Source: Pseudomonadota bacterium
Lineage (GTDB): Bacteria; Pseudomonadota; Alphaproteobacteria; Reyranellales; Reyranellaceae
Assembly (NCBI GenBank): GCA_023436825.1
Contig: JAEZHS010000353.1
Location: 1 to 18,606, forward strand
Length of the DNA stretch: 18,606 nucleotides
Reading direction: 5' to 3'
The notes beneath the pieces are model-generated. The model did not search any database. It was given only the letters and a program-made list of their open reading frames with translations, and was not told where the DNA came from. Made by a program: the position numbers and the translations under genes. The stretch's first letter is position 1; each line of letters opens with the position of its first letter. Of the stretch, positions 1 through 6,437 are shown in pieces.

Positions 1-1
1 T

Positions 2-337
2 CGGAGGCTGGATATCCTGTCGAAAGAGGGACGCACCATCAAAGTGGTGGATAGAGAACGGCTCGTCATTTTGGCCAGTTTCGACGGCAACTATCTCAAT
101 ATGCCGCAGCTGCTTTCACACTGGCACATCAGGATAGAGCGCTCCGCTTTCTCCGGCAGCTCTCACGATTCCGCGACAGGCTCAGGCTTTCGTTCGCGAT
201 CAAATGGTCTGGCAGTGACAGCTTTCACCCCCTCCTCTTGCGAACCGAGGCAGCCAGAGCCTCAGTTGGCACCTGTGCATTCACCGTCAGCGCGTAGGGC
301 CTCGATCGTTCGTCGGCTGGGATGCGACCTCGGTTAG
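2..337 (+). CDS. C-terminal fragment of a Crp/Fnr-type transcriptional regulator (5' end outside window)
   Basis: An open frame enters from the left edge and runs to a TAG at 335-337. Its first ~40 residues (RRLDILSKEGRTIKVVDRER, then LVILASFDGNYLNM) look like the wing of a Crp/Fnr winged helix followed by the F-D-x-x-Y-L tail common in alphaproteobacterial members of that family. Such proteins bind DNA as dimers and respond to a ligand or redox signal through an N-terminal cupin domain, which is not in the window. Family members normally end within a few residues of this tail, but here the frame continues for about 70 more residues of unrecognised, Ser/Arg-rich sequence. That extension could be a lost stop, a frameshift or a real lineage-specific tail. 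The family call rests on a short match and is only moderately secure. Confidence 0.45.
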   Translation, partial: RRLDILSKEGRTIKVVDRERLVILASFDGNYLNMPQLLSHWHIRIERSAFSGSSHDSATGSGFRSRSNGLAVTAFTPSSCEPRQPEPQLAPVHSPSARRASIVRRLGCDLG

Positions 338-444
338 TCAGCGGACTTCAGAATGCGCAGGGTTGCTTTTTCGGCTGCCTGCGCGACAGGGGCCGCTTGT
401 TCGCCGCGGGACTCTTCGATGCCGCCCATCGCCTCTTCTCGAGG

Positions 445-1356
445 TCAGCGCTTGTCGAAAAAATCCAGGATGGCCCGATCGTAAGCGTCGGGGTTATCCG
501 AAGGTACAGTATGTGATGCCCCGGCAATGTCGGTTCTCGCGCGGTTCGGCAAGCACACCTCCAACTGGTCGACAATTCGATGGAAGAACTTCGGGCTCCG
601 CTCGCCGGTCGACAAAAGCGTCGGCGCCTTGATTGCCTTGGCCATCTCACACGTGAACACCGGGCGTTGACGCTTCGTGGTCGAGTCGGCCAAGTATGAC
701 GCGGCGTTGTCGAAATTCATCTGCTTCTCGGCATCGGAGCGACGATCATACGTACCCGGACCGCCGACGGCGTCCGCAAACAGCTGTATGCCGTCCTTCG
801 CGTTGCCATCCCTGAAGGCTTGTCGCGCCGGCCCAACCCTGCTCGCCCACCCCTTCAGCAAGTCTGCGTCACTCGGCGAGCCGGTCAGCAGCCCCGTCGC
901 CGGCGGCTCGTTCAGCGCGAGGCTGACGAGCATATCGGGGTGGGATGCAGCGAAGAAAAGGGCGGAGTGTGCCCCGGATGAATGCGCCACGATCCGCACT
1001 TTCGAAAGGCCGAGGGCGCGAACGAAGGCGGCAAGATCTTCTCCGTGCACGGCGGCGGCGCCATCCGGCATACCATCCGGGCTTACGTCGTTGGGAAAGT
1101 AGTTTCGGCGACTGTAAGCTATCGTGCGATAGCGACTTGCGAATTTTGGAAGGTGCTCCATCCACATTCGGTAGTCCTGAAGAGCGCCGTGAACGAATAT
1201 GACCGGCTCGCCCTGGCCGAGCTCGACATAAGAGAGTTCGACGCCATTGGCAGAAACCCGCTTAATGCCGTCGTCGGCGGCCATCGCACCTGTCAGGCCG
1301 GCCGTGACAATGGCTGCGACGGCAACGATGCCGCGACGGATGACGCCCATCTTCAT
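445..1356 (-). CDS. Exported alpha/beta-hydrolase fold protein
   Basis: A 303-residue alpha/beta hydrolase, probably periplasmic. The frame is open further upstream, but I chose the ATG at 1356 because the protein then begins with a Sec signal peptide (MKMGVIRRG, hydrophobic core, likely cleavage after AMA at residue 26) and the preceding bases offer a GAGG-type ribosome site. The family landmarks are in order: oxyanion-loop HG at 56-57 (VIFVHGALQ), nucleophile elbow AHSSG at 124-128 with Ser126, an acid candidate Glu252 in STGERSP, and His282 in GASHTVP. The first Gly of the usual G-x-S-x-G elbow is Ala, which the family tolerates. The substrate cannot be deduced; esterase, lactonase or C-C hydrolase are all possible. 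It is divergent from the LysR-type gene starting at 1499, so that regulator is the natural candidate to control it. Confidence 0.88.
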   Translation of the reverse strand: MKMGVIRRGIVAVAAIVTAGLTGAMAADDGIKRVSANGVELSYVELGQGEPVIFVHGALQDYRMWMEHLPKFASRYRTIAYSRRNYFPNDVSPDGMPDGAAAVHGEDLAAFVRALGLSKVRIVAHSSGAHSALFFAASHPDMLVSLALNEPPATGLLTGSPSDADLLKGWASRVGPARQAFRDGNAKDGIQLFADAVGGPGTYDRRSDAEKQMNFDNAASYLADSTTKRQRPVFTCEMAKAIKAPTLLSTGERSPKFFHRIVDQLEVCLPNRARTDIAGASHTVPSDNPDAYDRAILDFFDKR

Positions 1357-1454
1357 GTTGGCCTCAAGTCCGAAATCCGGGGCTGCTTTCGAGAATCGGC
1401 GTCGTCGTCGACGCTGCGCCCGAAGCCTGTGCCCCACGGACATAACTGTCCAAT

Positions 1455-1482
1455 AATGGTATATGATGGATCCATAACCATT
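1455..1482. promoter_or_regulatory. Palindromic operator candidate between hydrolase and LysR genes
   Basis: The 142-base divergent region contains AATGGT at 1455-1460 and its exact reverse complement ACCATT at 1477-1482. Between them is the self-complementary 10-mer ATGGATCCAT at 1466-1475. A T-N11-A arrangement (T1464, A1476), the minimal LysR-family box, overlaps the centre. It lies 17 bases before the LysR start and about 100 bases before the hydrolase start, where an autoregulatory LysR site is expected. The region is also locally AT-rich compared with its flanks. Assignment is by position and symmetry only. Confidence 0.45.
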
Positions 1483-1498
1483 CTGACAGGTTTCATCG

Positions 1499-2485
1499 AT
1501 GCAATGGGTCGACCGCGTTGGACGTCGCCTCAAGCTGCGCGATCTCCATATTCTGCTGATGGTGGTGGAACGAGGCAGCATGGCAAAAGCCGCGGCAGAC
1601 CTTGCGATCTCGCAGCCAGCCGTATCGAAGGCGATCGCCGACCTGGAGCATACATTTGGACTTCGCCTGCTCGACCGCAGCCGGGGCGGTGTCGAGCCGA
1701 CGGTCTACGGCAACGCCCTCGCCGCGCGAGGCCGGGTGATCTTCGACGAGCTCAAGCACGGCGTCGATGAGCTCGCTTTTCTCGCCGATCCATCCGAGGG
1801 CAGCTTGCGCATCGGCATCACGGAGAGTGTCGCGGCCGGTCTCCTGCCGGCAGTCGTGGAGCGCTTCTCGCGCGAGCACCCCCGCATTCGTCTCGACGTC
1901 GCGCAGACCGTCATCAGCAAGCTGCATTATGGCGAGCTGCGGGATCGCAGCATCGATCTCATGCTCAGCCGCATTCCTTCACCGTTCAACGAGGCGGATC
2001 TCGAAGCGGAAGTCGTCTATGACGATCCGGTCGTCGTCGTGGCGGGCGGCCGAAGCAAATGGGCGCGAATGCGCAGGCTCACGCTCGCCGACCTTGCCGG
2101 CGAACGCTGGATTCTGCCGCCGTCGGATACCATGCCGGGCTCACTCACGGCTGAACTGTTCCGCGCGAGCGGCGTGGAGCCGCCGCGCGCGCCAGTCACG
2201 ACGCTCTCAATTCACCTTTGGCGCCGGCTCGCCGCCGAGGCGCAATTCGTCACGATGATTCCGATGTCGGTCCTGCGCTTTGGCAACCGTGACCGTTCCC
2301 TCAAGGTCCTTCCGATCAAGCTCCCGGTGCAGCAGCGGCCCGTCGGGGTGATAACCCTGAAGAATCGCGCCCTCGGCTCGGTCGCAAAGCTCTTTATCGA
2401 CTGCGTTCGCCGAACCGTGAAACGGGAACTGGACAAGGGACGCCTGTTGTCCCGAAACGGCTCCTCGCGAACGGCTGGAAGTTGA
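1499..2485 (+). CDS. LysR-family transcriptional regulator
   Basis: A 328-residue LysR-type regulator, typical family length being 290-330. The N-terminal winged helix-turn-helix spans about residues 12-72, with the recognition region MAKAAADLAISQPAVSKAI followed by the family-typical LE-x-x-FGLRLLDR. A linker helix leads into the periplasmic-binding-like effector domain from about residue 98 (GSLRIGITESVAAGLLP) to about 300. Proteins with the opening LKLRDLHILL-x-V form a subgroup common in rhizobial-type genomes; the ligand is unknown. It starts 142 bases from, and opposite to, the alpha/beta hydrolase gene, the usual layout for a LysR regulator and its target. The last ~25 residues are Arg/Ser-rich and overlap the 3' end of the opposing DUF1062 gene. 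Confidence 0.93.
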   Translation: MQWVDRVGRRLKLRDLHILLMVVERGSMAKAAADLAISQPAVSKAIADLEHTFGLRLLDRSRGGVEPTVYGNALAARGRVIFDELKHGVDELAFLADPSEGSLRIGITESVAAGLLPAVVERFSREHPRIRLDVAQTVISKLHYGELRDRSIDLMLSRIPSPFNEADLEAEVVYDDPVVVVAGGRSKWARMRRLTLADLAGERWILPPSDTMPGSLTAELFRASGVEPPRAPVTTLSIHLWRRLAAEAQFVTMIPMSVLRFGNRDRSLKVLPIKLPVQQRPVGVITLKNRALGSVAKLFIDCVRRTVKRELDKGRLLSRNGSSRTAGS

Positions 2486-3056
2486 CGAGGACCAGCCGCA
2501 TCCCGTCGCGCACCGTCCGGCGCAGCTGCGATCCCTGCGGATAGGCGACGAGATCGCCGGACTTCGCCAATCCATGAATCCGGCTCCGCGGCAGTCGCAG
2601 CTCGTTGGCGAGAAGCCGATCCACGCGAAGCCCGACCGGGTCGGGAACGGAGCACAGGATCTCCAGCCGTCGCGCCGGCTCCGCGCTCTCCGACAGCACC
2701 TTCTTGACCACCAGCGCATCGTCGAATTCCTCGATGCGTCCTGCACTGCGCCTCAAGCCTTCGACGTCGAACGCGAGCCGACGCGTCAGCGCCGCTTCGC
2801 TGGCGTGCAGCGACATCAGGAAAGCGGCGTCAAGGGTCCGCACGGCCTGGCGCTCGAGGATCGGGCGGTTCCAGGTGCTGCCGCAGCTCGTGCACTTGTA
2901 GATCAGCCAGGCATCGACGCGCTTGCCGTTGGCGTTGACCCTGATCCTGTCGCTGCTGCGGAAGCGCCTCGCTTCACCGCATCGGCTGCAGCCGAGCCGC
3001 GGTTGGGGCGCTGTGCGCGCAATGATGGTCCATAGAACACGTGAGACATCGGACAT
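2394..3056 (-). CDS. DUF1062-family protein with zinc ribbon and S4-like C-terminal segment
   Basis: A 220-residue protein that matches my recollection of the DUF1062 family, especially the block SSDRIRVNANGKRVDAWLIY followed by a Cys pair. Function is not established. The N-terminal part has two CxxC knuckles, Cys23/Cys26 and Cys55/Cys58, spaced like a zinc ribbon. Residues about 143-191 (RVDRLLANELRLPRSRIHGL, then the G-D-L-V and R-D-G-M-R-L-V-L elements) resemble the S4 RNA-binding fold of pseudouridine synthases and RqcH/Hsp15-type proteins. This suggests a small cytoplasmic RNA- or ribosome-binding protein, which is inference. The ATG at 3056 is preceded by GGAAGAG at a workable distance. 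The last ~30 residues overlap the opposing LysR gene and look non-conserved. Confidence 0.85.
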   Translation of the reverse strand: MSDVSRVLWTIIARTAPQPRLGCSRCGEARRFRSSDRIRVNANGKRVDAWLIYKCTSCGSTWNRPILERQAVRTLDAAFLMSLHASEAALTRRLAFDVEGLRRSAGRIEEFDDALVVKKVLSESAEPARRLEILCSVPDPVGLRVDRLLANELRLPRSRIHGLAKSGDLVAYPQGSQLRRTVRDGMRLVLVNFQPFARSRFGTTGVPCPVPVSRFGERSR

Positions 3057-3356
3057 GCCGGCTTGCTCTTCCCATTGGGAAGCTCAGCAGGACGGCGGCA
3101 GGGCGAACCCTTCGGACGCGGCGTAGCAAGGACGGCAAGGTAAGCGGAGAGCTTAAATGGCGGCGAGACAGTCATGCCAAACCGGTCTCGAGCCGCCACC
3201 ATGAAGAGCTTGCACGCAAAAACGACGCGGCGACGCGTCTCGCGTTGCCGCGCTGGTGGAACTGACGAGACCGGCGATTACTTAGGCAAGGTCGCTCAAC
3301 CGTTGGCCATCAACGGCGATGTATCTAGCCCAGGAGTCGGAGGCTGGGAAGCCCCG
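3057..3356. other. Intergenic region without a convincing gene
   Basis: This 300-base stretch separates the DUF1062 start from the GGT-like stop. Short open frames cross it on both strands but have no recognisable domain, no good ribosome site and poor codon bias. One small hairpin, CCGTTG-gccat-CAACGG at 3300-3316, sits about 40 bases past the GGT-like stop codon; it lacks a T-run and is at best a weak terminator. The promoter of the DUF1062 gene should lie here but I could not pick it out. Confidence 0.5.
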
Positions 3357-5042
3357 TCAGCCCGGCAGCACGAAGCGCACGCCGGGCCGCGCCAACCCTC
3401 CGCCCAGCGCGACCGGCGAGCCGTCGGCGCGCCAGCAGGCGGCGCCGGTCACGCTGCCGTCGTCGTGGAACTGGATGGCGTTCATGCCGCCCGCCACGGT
3501 CGGCATCACCTGCAGCTTGTGGCCGCGCTCTCTCAGGCCCTGGCGCACCTTGTCGGGGCTGCCGTGCTCGACCTCGAGCACCGGCCCCTCGGTCCAGATG
3601 CGCGGCGCCTCGACCGCCTCCTGCAGGGTCATGCCGTGGTCCAGAAGGTTGATTAGCGCCTGCCAGGCCGACGGGAAGATCTTGCGGCCGCCGGGCAGGC
3701 CCAGGGCATAGATCAATCGGCCGTCGCGCAGCGCCATCATCGGCGACATCGACGTCGTCACCCGCTTGCCGGGCGCGATCGACAGCGCATTGCCCGGGCG
3801 CGGATCGAAGTTCGACATGTAGTCGTTCGGCACCATGCCGATGCCGGGCACGATGAAGCGCGCGCCGAACAGGCTGTTGATGGTCTGGGTCGTGCAGACG
3901 ACGTTGCCCCGGCCGTCGGCCGTAGTGAGGTGCGTGGTGTCCGCCCCTTCCCTGGCCAGCAGCCCCGACCTCCAGCGCCTGGCGCGGCCGAGATCGATGT
4001 CGGCGCGGCGCTGGTCGGCATAGGCCTTGGAGGTGATGCGGTCGACCGGCACGTCGACGAAAGCCGGATCGCCACTCGCCTGGGCGCGGTCGGCAAAGGC
4101 GATCTTCAGCACCTCGGCCAGCAGATGCAACGTCTCCACCGTGCCGAAACCCAGGCTCTTGATGTCGTAGGCTTCGACGATGTTCAGCATCTGGGTGATG
4201 TGCACGCCCGACGCCGCGGGCGGCGGCGGGCCGACGATCTCCCAACCACGATAGCGGCCGCGGATCGGCGCGCGCTCGACCACGCGATAGTCGGTGAGAT
4301 CCTTCTTGCCGACGAAGCCGCCGGTCTTCCGCATGCACTCGACCAGAAGGTCGCCCAGCGGGCCGCCATGCAGCGCCTTCTCGCCCTGCTGGGCGATCAG
4401 GGCCAAAGCCTCGCCGTAGTCGGCCTGCACCAGGCGCGCGCCGGCTTTCAGCGGCGAGCCGTCGGGCAGCAGCCGGGCCGCAGCCAGCTTGTCCTTCAGA
4501 AGGTCGGCGGCGGCGCTCTCGATGCAGTCGGAGAGATACGGCGTCACGGTGAAACCGCGCGTAGCGTGGCGGATCGCCGGCTGCATGACGTCGGCAAGCG
4601 ACATGGTGCCGTAGCGGCGCAGGGCGAGGCACCACGCCAGCAACGAGCCGGGTGCGGCGACCGCCGTCGGCCCGACCTCGTTCGCACGCCCTTCGGCGGT
4701 GAACACCTCCGCGGCGGCGCCGGGCAAGGGCTTGAACATCGTCGGATGGCCGCTGAGCGGCACCGCGCTCATGCCGTCGATGACGGTGTGGGTGCCGTCG
4801 GCGAGACGGATGTGGCAGGTCGTGCCGCCGATCAGGCCGACCATCATCGGCTCGACGACGGTCAGCGCGAACTGGGCGGCGACGGCGGCGTCGACGGCGT
4901 TGCCGCCGGCCGCCAGCATCTCCATGCCGGCAGCCGAGCCCAGCGGGTGGTTGGTCACCACTACGCCCCTGGTGCCATGAGCCGGTTGCTTCTCGCACGT
5001 GAAGAGCGTACCGGCGCGCTCCCGCCAACCCGACATGCTCAT
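3357..5042 (-). CDS. Gamma-glutamyltransferase-family Ntn hydrolase (cytoplasmic, altered pocket)
   Basis: A 561-residue member of the GGT family, which matures by self-cleavage into two subunits with an N-terminal Thr nucleophile. The cleavage/nucleophile site is DTTHLTTADGRGN with Thr369 as the predicted nucleophile, and the oxyanion glycines are kept in LPGGRKI (451-452). Family signatures GGNAVDAAVAAQFAL and PPPPAASGVH are present. No signal peptide is visible, unlike periplasmic E. coli Ggt, so it probably acts in the cytoplasm. Several residues that hold the gamma-glutamyl group in E. coli are changed (see findings), so the substrate may differ; an acylase-like role is possible. The start at 5042 follows the upstream stop by one base and has AGGAG at 5056-5060, implying translational coupling to the PPOX gene. 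Confidence 0.9.
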   Translation of the reverse strand: MSMSGWRERAGTLFTCEKQPAHGTRGVVVTNHPLGSAAGMEMLAAGGNAVDAAVAAQFALTVVEPMMVGLIGGTTCHIRLADGTHTVIDGMSAVPLSGHPTMFKPLPGAAAEVFTAEGRANEVGPTAVAAPGSLLAWCLALRRYGTMSLADVMQPAIRHATRGFTVTPYLSDCIESAAADLLKDKLAAARLLPDGSPLKAGARLVQADYGEALALIAQQGEKALHGGPLGDLLVECMRKTGGFVGKKDLTDYRVVERAPIRGRYRGWEIVGPPPPAASGVHITQMLNIVEAYDIKSLGFGTVETLHLLAEVLKIAFADRAQASGDPAFVDVPVDRITSKAYADQRRADIDLGRARRWRSGLLAREGADTTHLTTADGRGNVVCTTQTINSLFGARFIVPGIGMVPNDYMSNFDPRPGNALSIAPGKRVTTSMSPMMALRDGRLIYALGLPGGRKIFPSAWQALINLLDHGMTLQEAVEAPRIWTEGPVLEVEHGSPDKVRQGLRERGHKLQVMPTVAGGMNAIQFHDDGSVTGAACWRADGSPVALGGGLARPGVRFVLPG

Positions 5043-5043
5043 G

Positions 5044-5655
5044 TCAGTAGATCGTCTCCTTGAGGCGCTGCGGATATTCGCGATCGTAGGTCTCGGCGTC
5101 GAACTCCGCCTGCAGCGCCTTCATCATGGTGCCGCTCGAGGGCAGCGCGCCCTCGGGCAGATGCCGGCTTGCGTCCCACAGGTGCGACCGCACCAGGGCC
5201 TTGGGGCACTGGGTGTAGACGCTCTCGGCGGTGACGACGATCACGCTGCGCGGGATCTTGCCCTCCATGGTGAAGGAGGCGCAGAGCTCGGGATCGACGC
5301 TGATGGCGGCCCGGCCGTTGATGCGCAGCGTGCGGCCGATGCCCGGGATCAGGAACAGCAGCGCGATGCGCGGGTCGCGGACGATGTTGCGCAGCGTGTC
5401 GATGCGGTTGTTGCCGCGCCGGTCGGGGATCATCACGGTGTTCCTGTCGACCACGCGCACGAAGCCGGCCGGATCGCCGCGCGGCGTGCAGTCCAGCCCT
5501 TCCGGACCGGAGGTGGCAAGGACCACGAACGGCGAGACTTCGATGAAGCGGCGATAATGCTCGGAGATGTGCGGGATCTCCTTGATCACCGCCGCGCCGA
5601 CCGGCTTGCCGTAGAGCGCCTCGAGTTCCGCTTCGGACGTCACGAGATTTTGCAC
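5044..5655 (-). CDS. PPOX-class FMN-dependent protein (DR_2398/MSMEG_1061-like)
   Basis: A 203-residue pyridoxamine-5'-phosphate-oxidase-like split-barrel flavoprotein. The core runs from SPFVVLATSGPEGLDCTPRG (about 41-60) through DRRGNNRIDTLRNI (78-91) to IGRTLRINGRAAI (106-118), the layout of the TIGR04025-type subgroup of probable FMN or F420 enzymes. These residues form the phosphate-binding and dimer parts of the fold. The physiological reaction of this subgroup is not known; it should not be read as vitamin B6 synthesis. The GTG start at 5655 is supported by AGAGG seven bases upstream. It ends one base before the GGT-like gene, so the two are almost certainly co-translated. It lies 54 bases after DUF4198 in the same direction. 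Confidence 0.88.
   Translation of the reverse strand: MQNLVTSEAELEALYGKPVGAAVIKEIPHISEHYRRFIEVSPFVVLATSGPEGLDCTPRGDPAGFVRVVDRNTVMIPDRRGNNRIDTLRNIVRDPRIALLFLIPGIGRTLRINGRAAISVDPELCASFTMEGKIPRSVIVVTAESVYTQCPKALVRSHLWDASRHLPEGALPSSGTMMKALQAEFDAETYDREYPQRLKETIY
5056..5060 (-). promoter_or_regulatory. Ribosome binding site of the GGT-like gene, inside the PPOX gene
   Basis: AGGAG on the minus strand lies within the last codons of the PPOX gene, 13 bases before the ATG at 5042 and 19 before the alternative ATG at 5036. The spacing favours the ATG at 5042, directly after the TGA of the preceding gene. Confidence 0.55.
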
Positions 5656-5709
5656 AGCGACCTCTTACGTTGAGGCCATCGTACCTGCCCGCTCCCGCAA
5701 GACCAAGCG

Positions 5710-6423
5710 TCAGTGCGGCTTGGCCGGCGGCGGCGCGGGCAGCGGTTCGATTCCCTGCGGCTGCATTACAGTGAGCGAGGTCACGTAGTTCACGAGGTCG
5801 TAGGCTTCCTCGCCCCGCTTGCCGGGCGTCTTGTCGGCATGCTGCACCTCGAAGACGTAAGGACCGCGCCACGGCAACGCGACGGAGAACTCGCCGTCAT
5901 CGCCGGTGTATACGTCGCGGCCCCAGCCCGACGGCGTCACGACGGCGACCTTGGCCTTGCCGAGCGGCTTGCCCTTGAAGACGACGCGGTACTTGTCGCC
6001 GCCCGCCGGCACGACGTCGAGCGCGAGCACAGGCTGGCGCGGCGAGCGGTCGGGCACGAAGCGCGCCGCCGGCCAATAGATCGAGCGCGTCGTCGTGCCG
6101 TCGTGCGTGCGCACGAACACGGGATAGCGTCCGTCCTCGGCGACGACGCTGTCGGCGGCGTCGATCTTGCCCGACGCCGAGAAGCCGTTGGCGCCCTTCG
6201 TGACCGTGAGAGGCCGCTCGGCGGCGGTCGCCACCGCCTTGGCCTGCGGCTCGAGCTTGTCGAGCGCGCCGGGCGAGGCTTCGCGCAGGTTCTCGCCGAA
6301 CTCGCCGAAGTAGATCCTGGCGTTCTGTCCGTCGACCTCGAGCCAGAGGTGATGGGCCGACGCGGCAGCCATCGTCGACAGCCAGAGCGCCGCCCCGGCG
6401 GCAATGCGGATGAGGGATTTCAT
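5710..6423 (-). CDS. DUF4198 periplasmic protein (COG5266-like) linked to the TonB receptor
   Basis: A 237-residue secreted protein. A Sec signal peptide (MKSLIRIAAGAALWLSTMAA) with likely cleavage after ASA at residue 23 leaves a mature N-terminus beginning HHLWLEV, a start typical of DUF4198 proteins. This family is grouped with a periplasmic component of cobalt/nickel-type transport (COG5266) and is often found next to TonB receptors; its biochemistry is poorly known. The C-terminal half (about 140-220) looks like an Ig/carboxypeptidase-regulatory-like beta sandwich (GKPLGKAKVAVVTPSG, YTGDDGEFSVALPWRGPYVF), followed by a Pro-rich end. The ATG at 6423 is preferred over the one at 6429 because AGGAG is nine bases away rather than three. 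The receptor gene ends 12 bases upstream, so the two form one unit. Confidence 0.85.
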   Translation of the reverse strand: MKSLIRIAAGAALWLSTMAAASAHHLWLEVDGQNARIYFGEFGENLREASPGALDKLEPQAKAVATAAERPLTVTKGANGFSASGKIDAADSVVAEDGRYPVFVRTHDGTTTRSIYWPAARFVPDRSPRQPVLALDVVPAGGDKYRVVFKGKPLGKAKVAVVTPSGWGRDVYTGDDGEFSVALPWRGPYVFEVQHADKTPGKRGEEAYDLVNYVTSLTVMQPQGIEPLPAPPPAKPH

Positions 6424-6432
6424 GGCCATGGG

Positions 6433-6437
6433 CTCCT
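6433..6437 (-). promoter_or_regulatory. Ribosome binding site deciding the DUF4198 start
   Basis: AGGAG on the minus strand overlaps the TAG stop of the TonB receptor. It is three bases from the ATG at 6429 and nine from the ATG at 6423; the latter spacing is the functional range, so translation probably begins at 6423. Confidence 0.6.

Noticed and set aside
1118..1133. Perfect inverted repeat GCTATCG-tg-CGATAGC
   Set aside because: It lies inside the alpha/beta-hydrolase coding sequence, encoding part of RYRTIAYS, with no regulatory context; probably chance.
3041..3265. Small plus-strand open frame in the gap between DUF1062 and GGT-like genes
   Set aside because: It begins inside the DUF1062 gene on the opposite strand, has no ribosome site or recognisable sequence and is rich in Arg.
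3300..3316. Hairpin CCGTTG-gccat-CAACGG as a terminator for the GGT-like gene
   Set aside because: Only six base pairs, no T-run and 40 bases from the stop; too weak to call.
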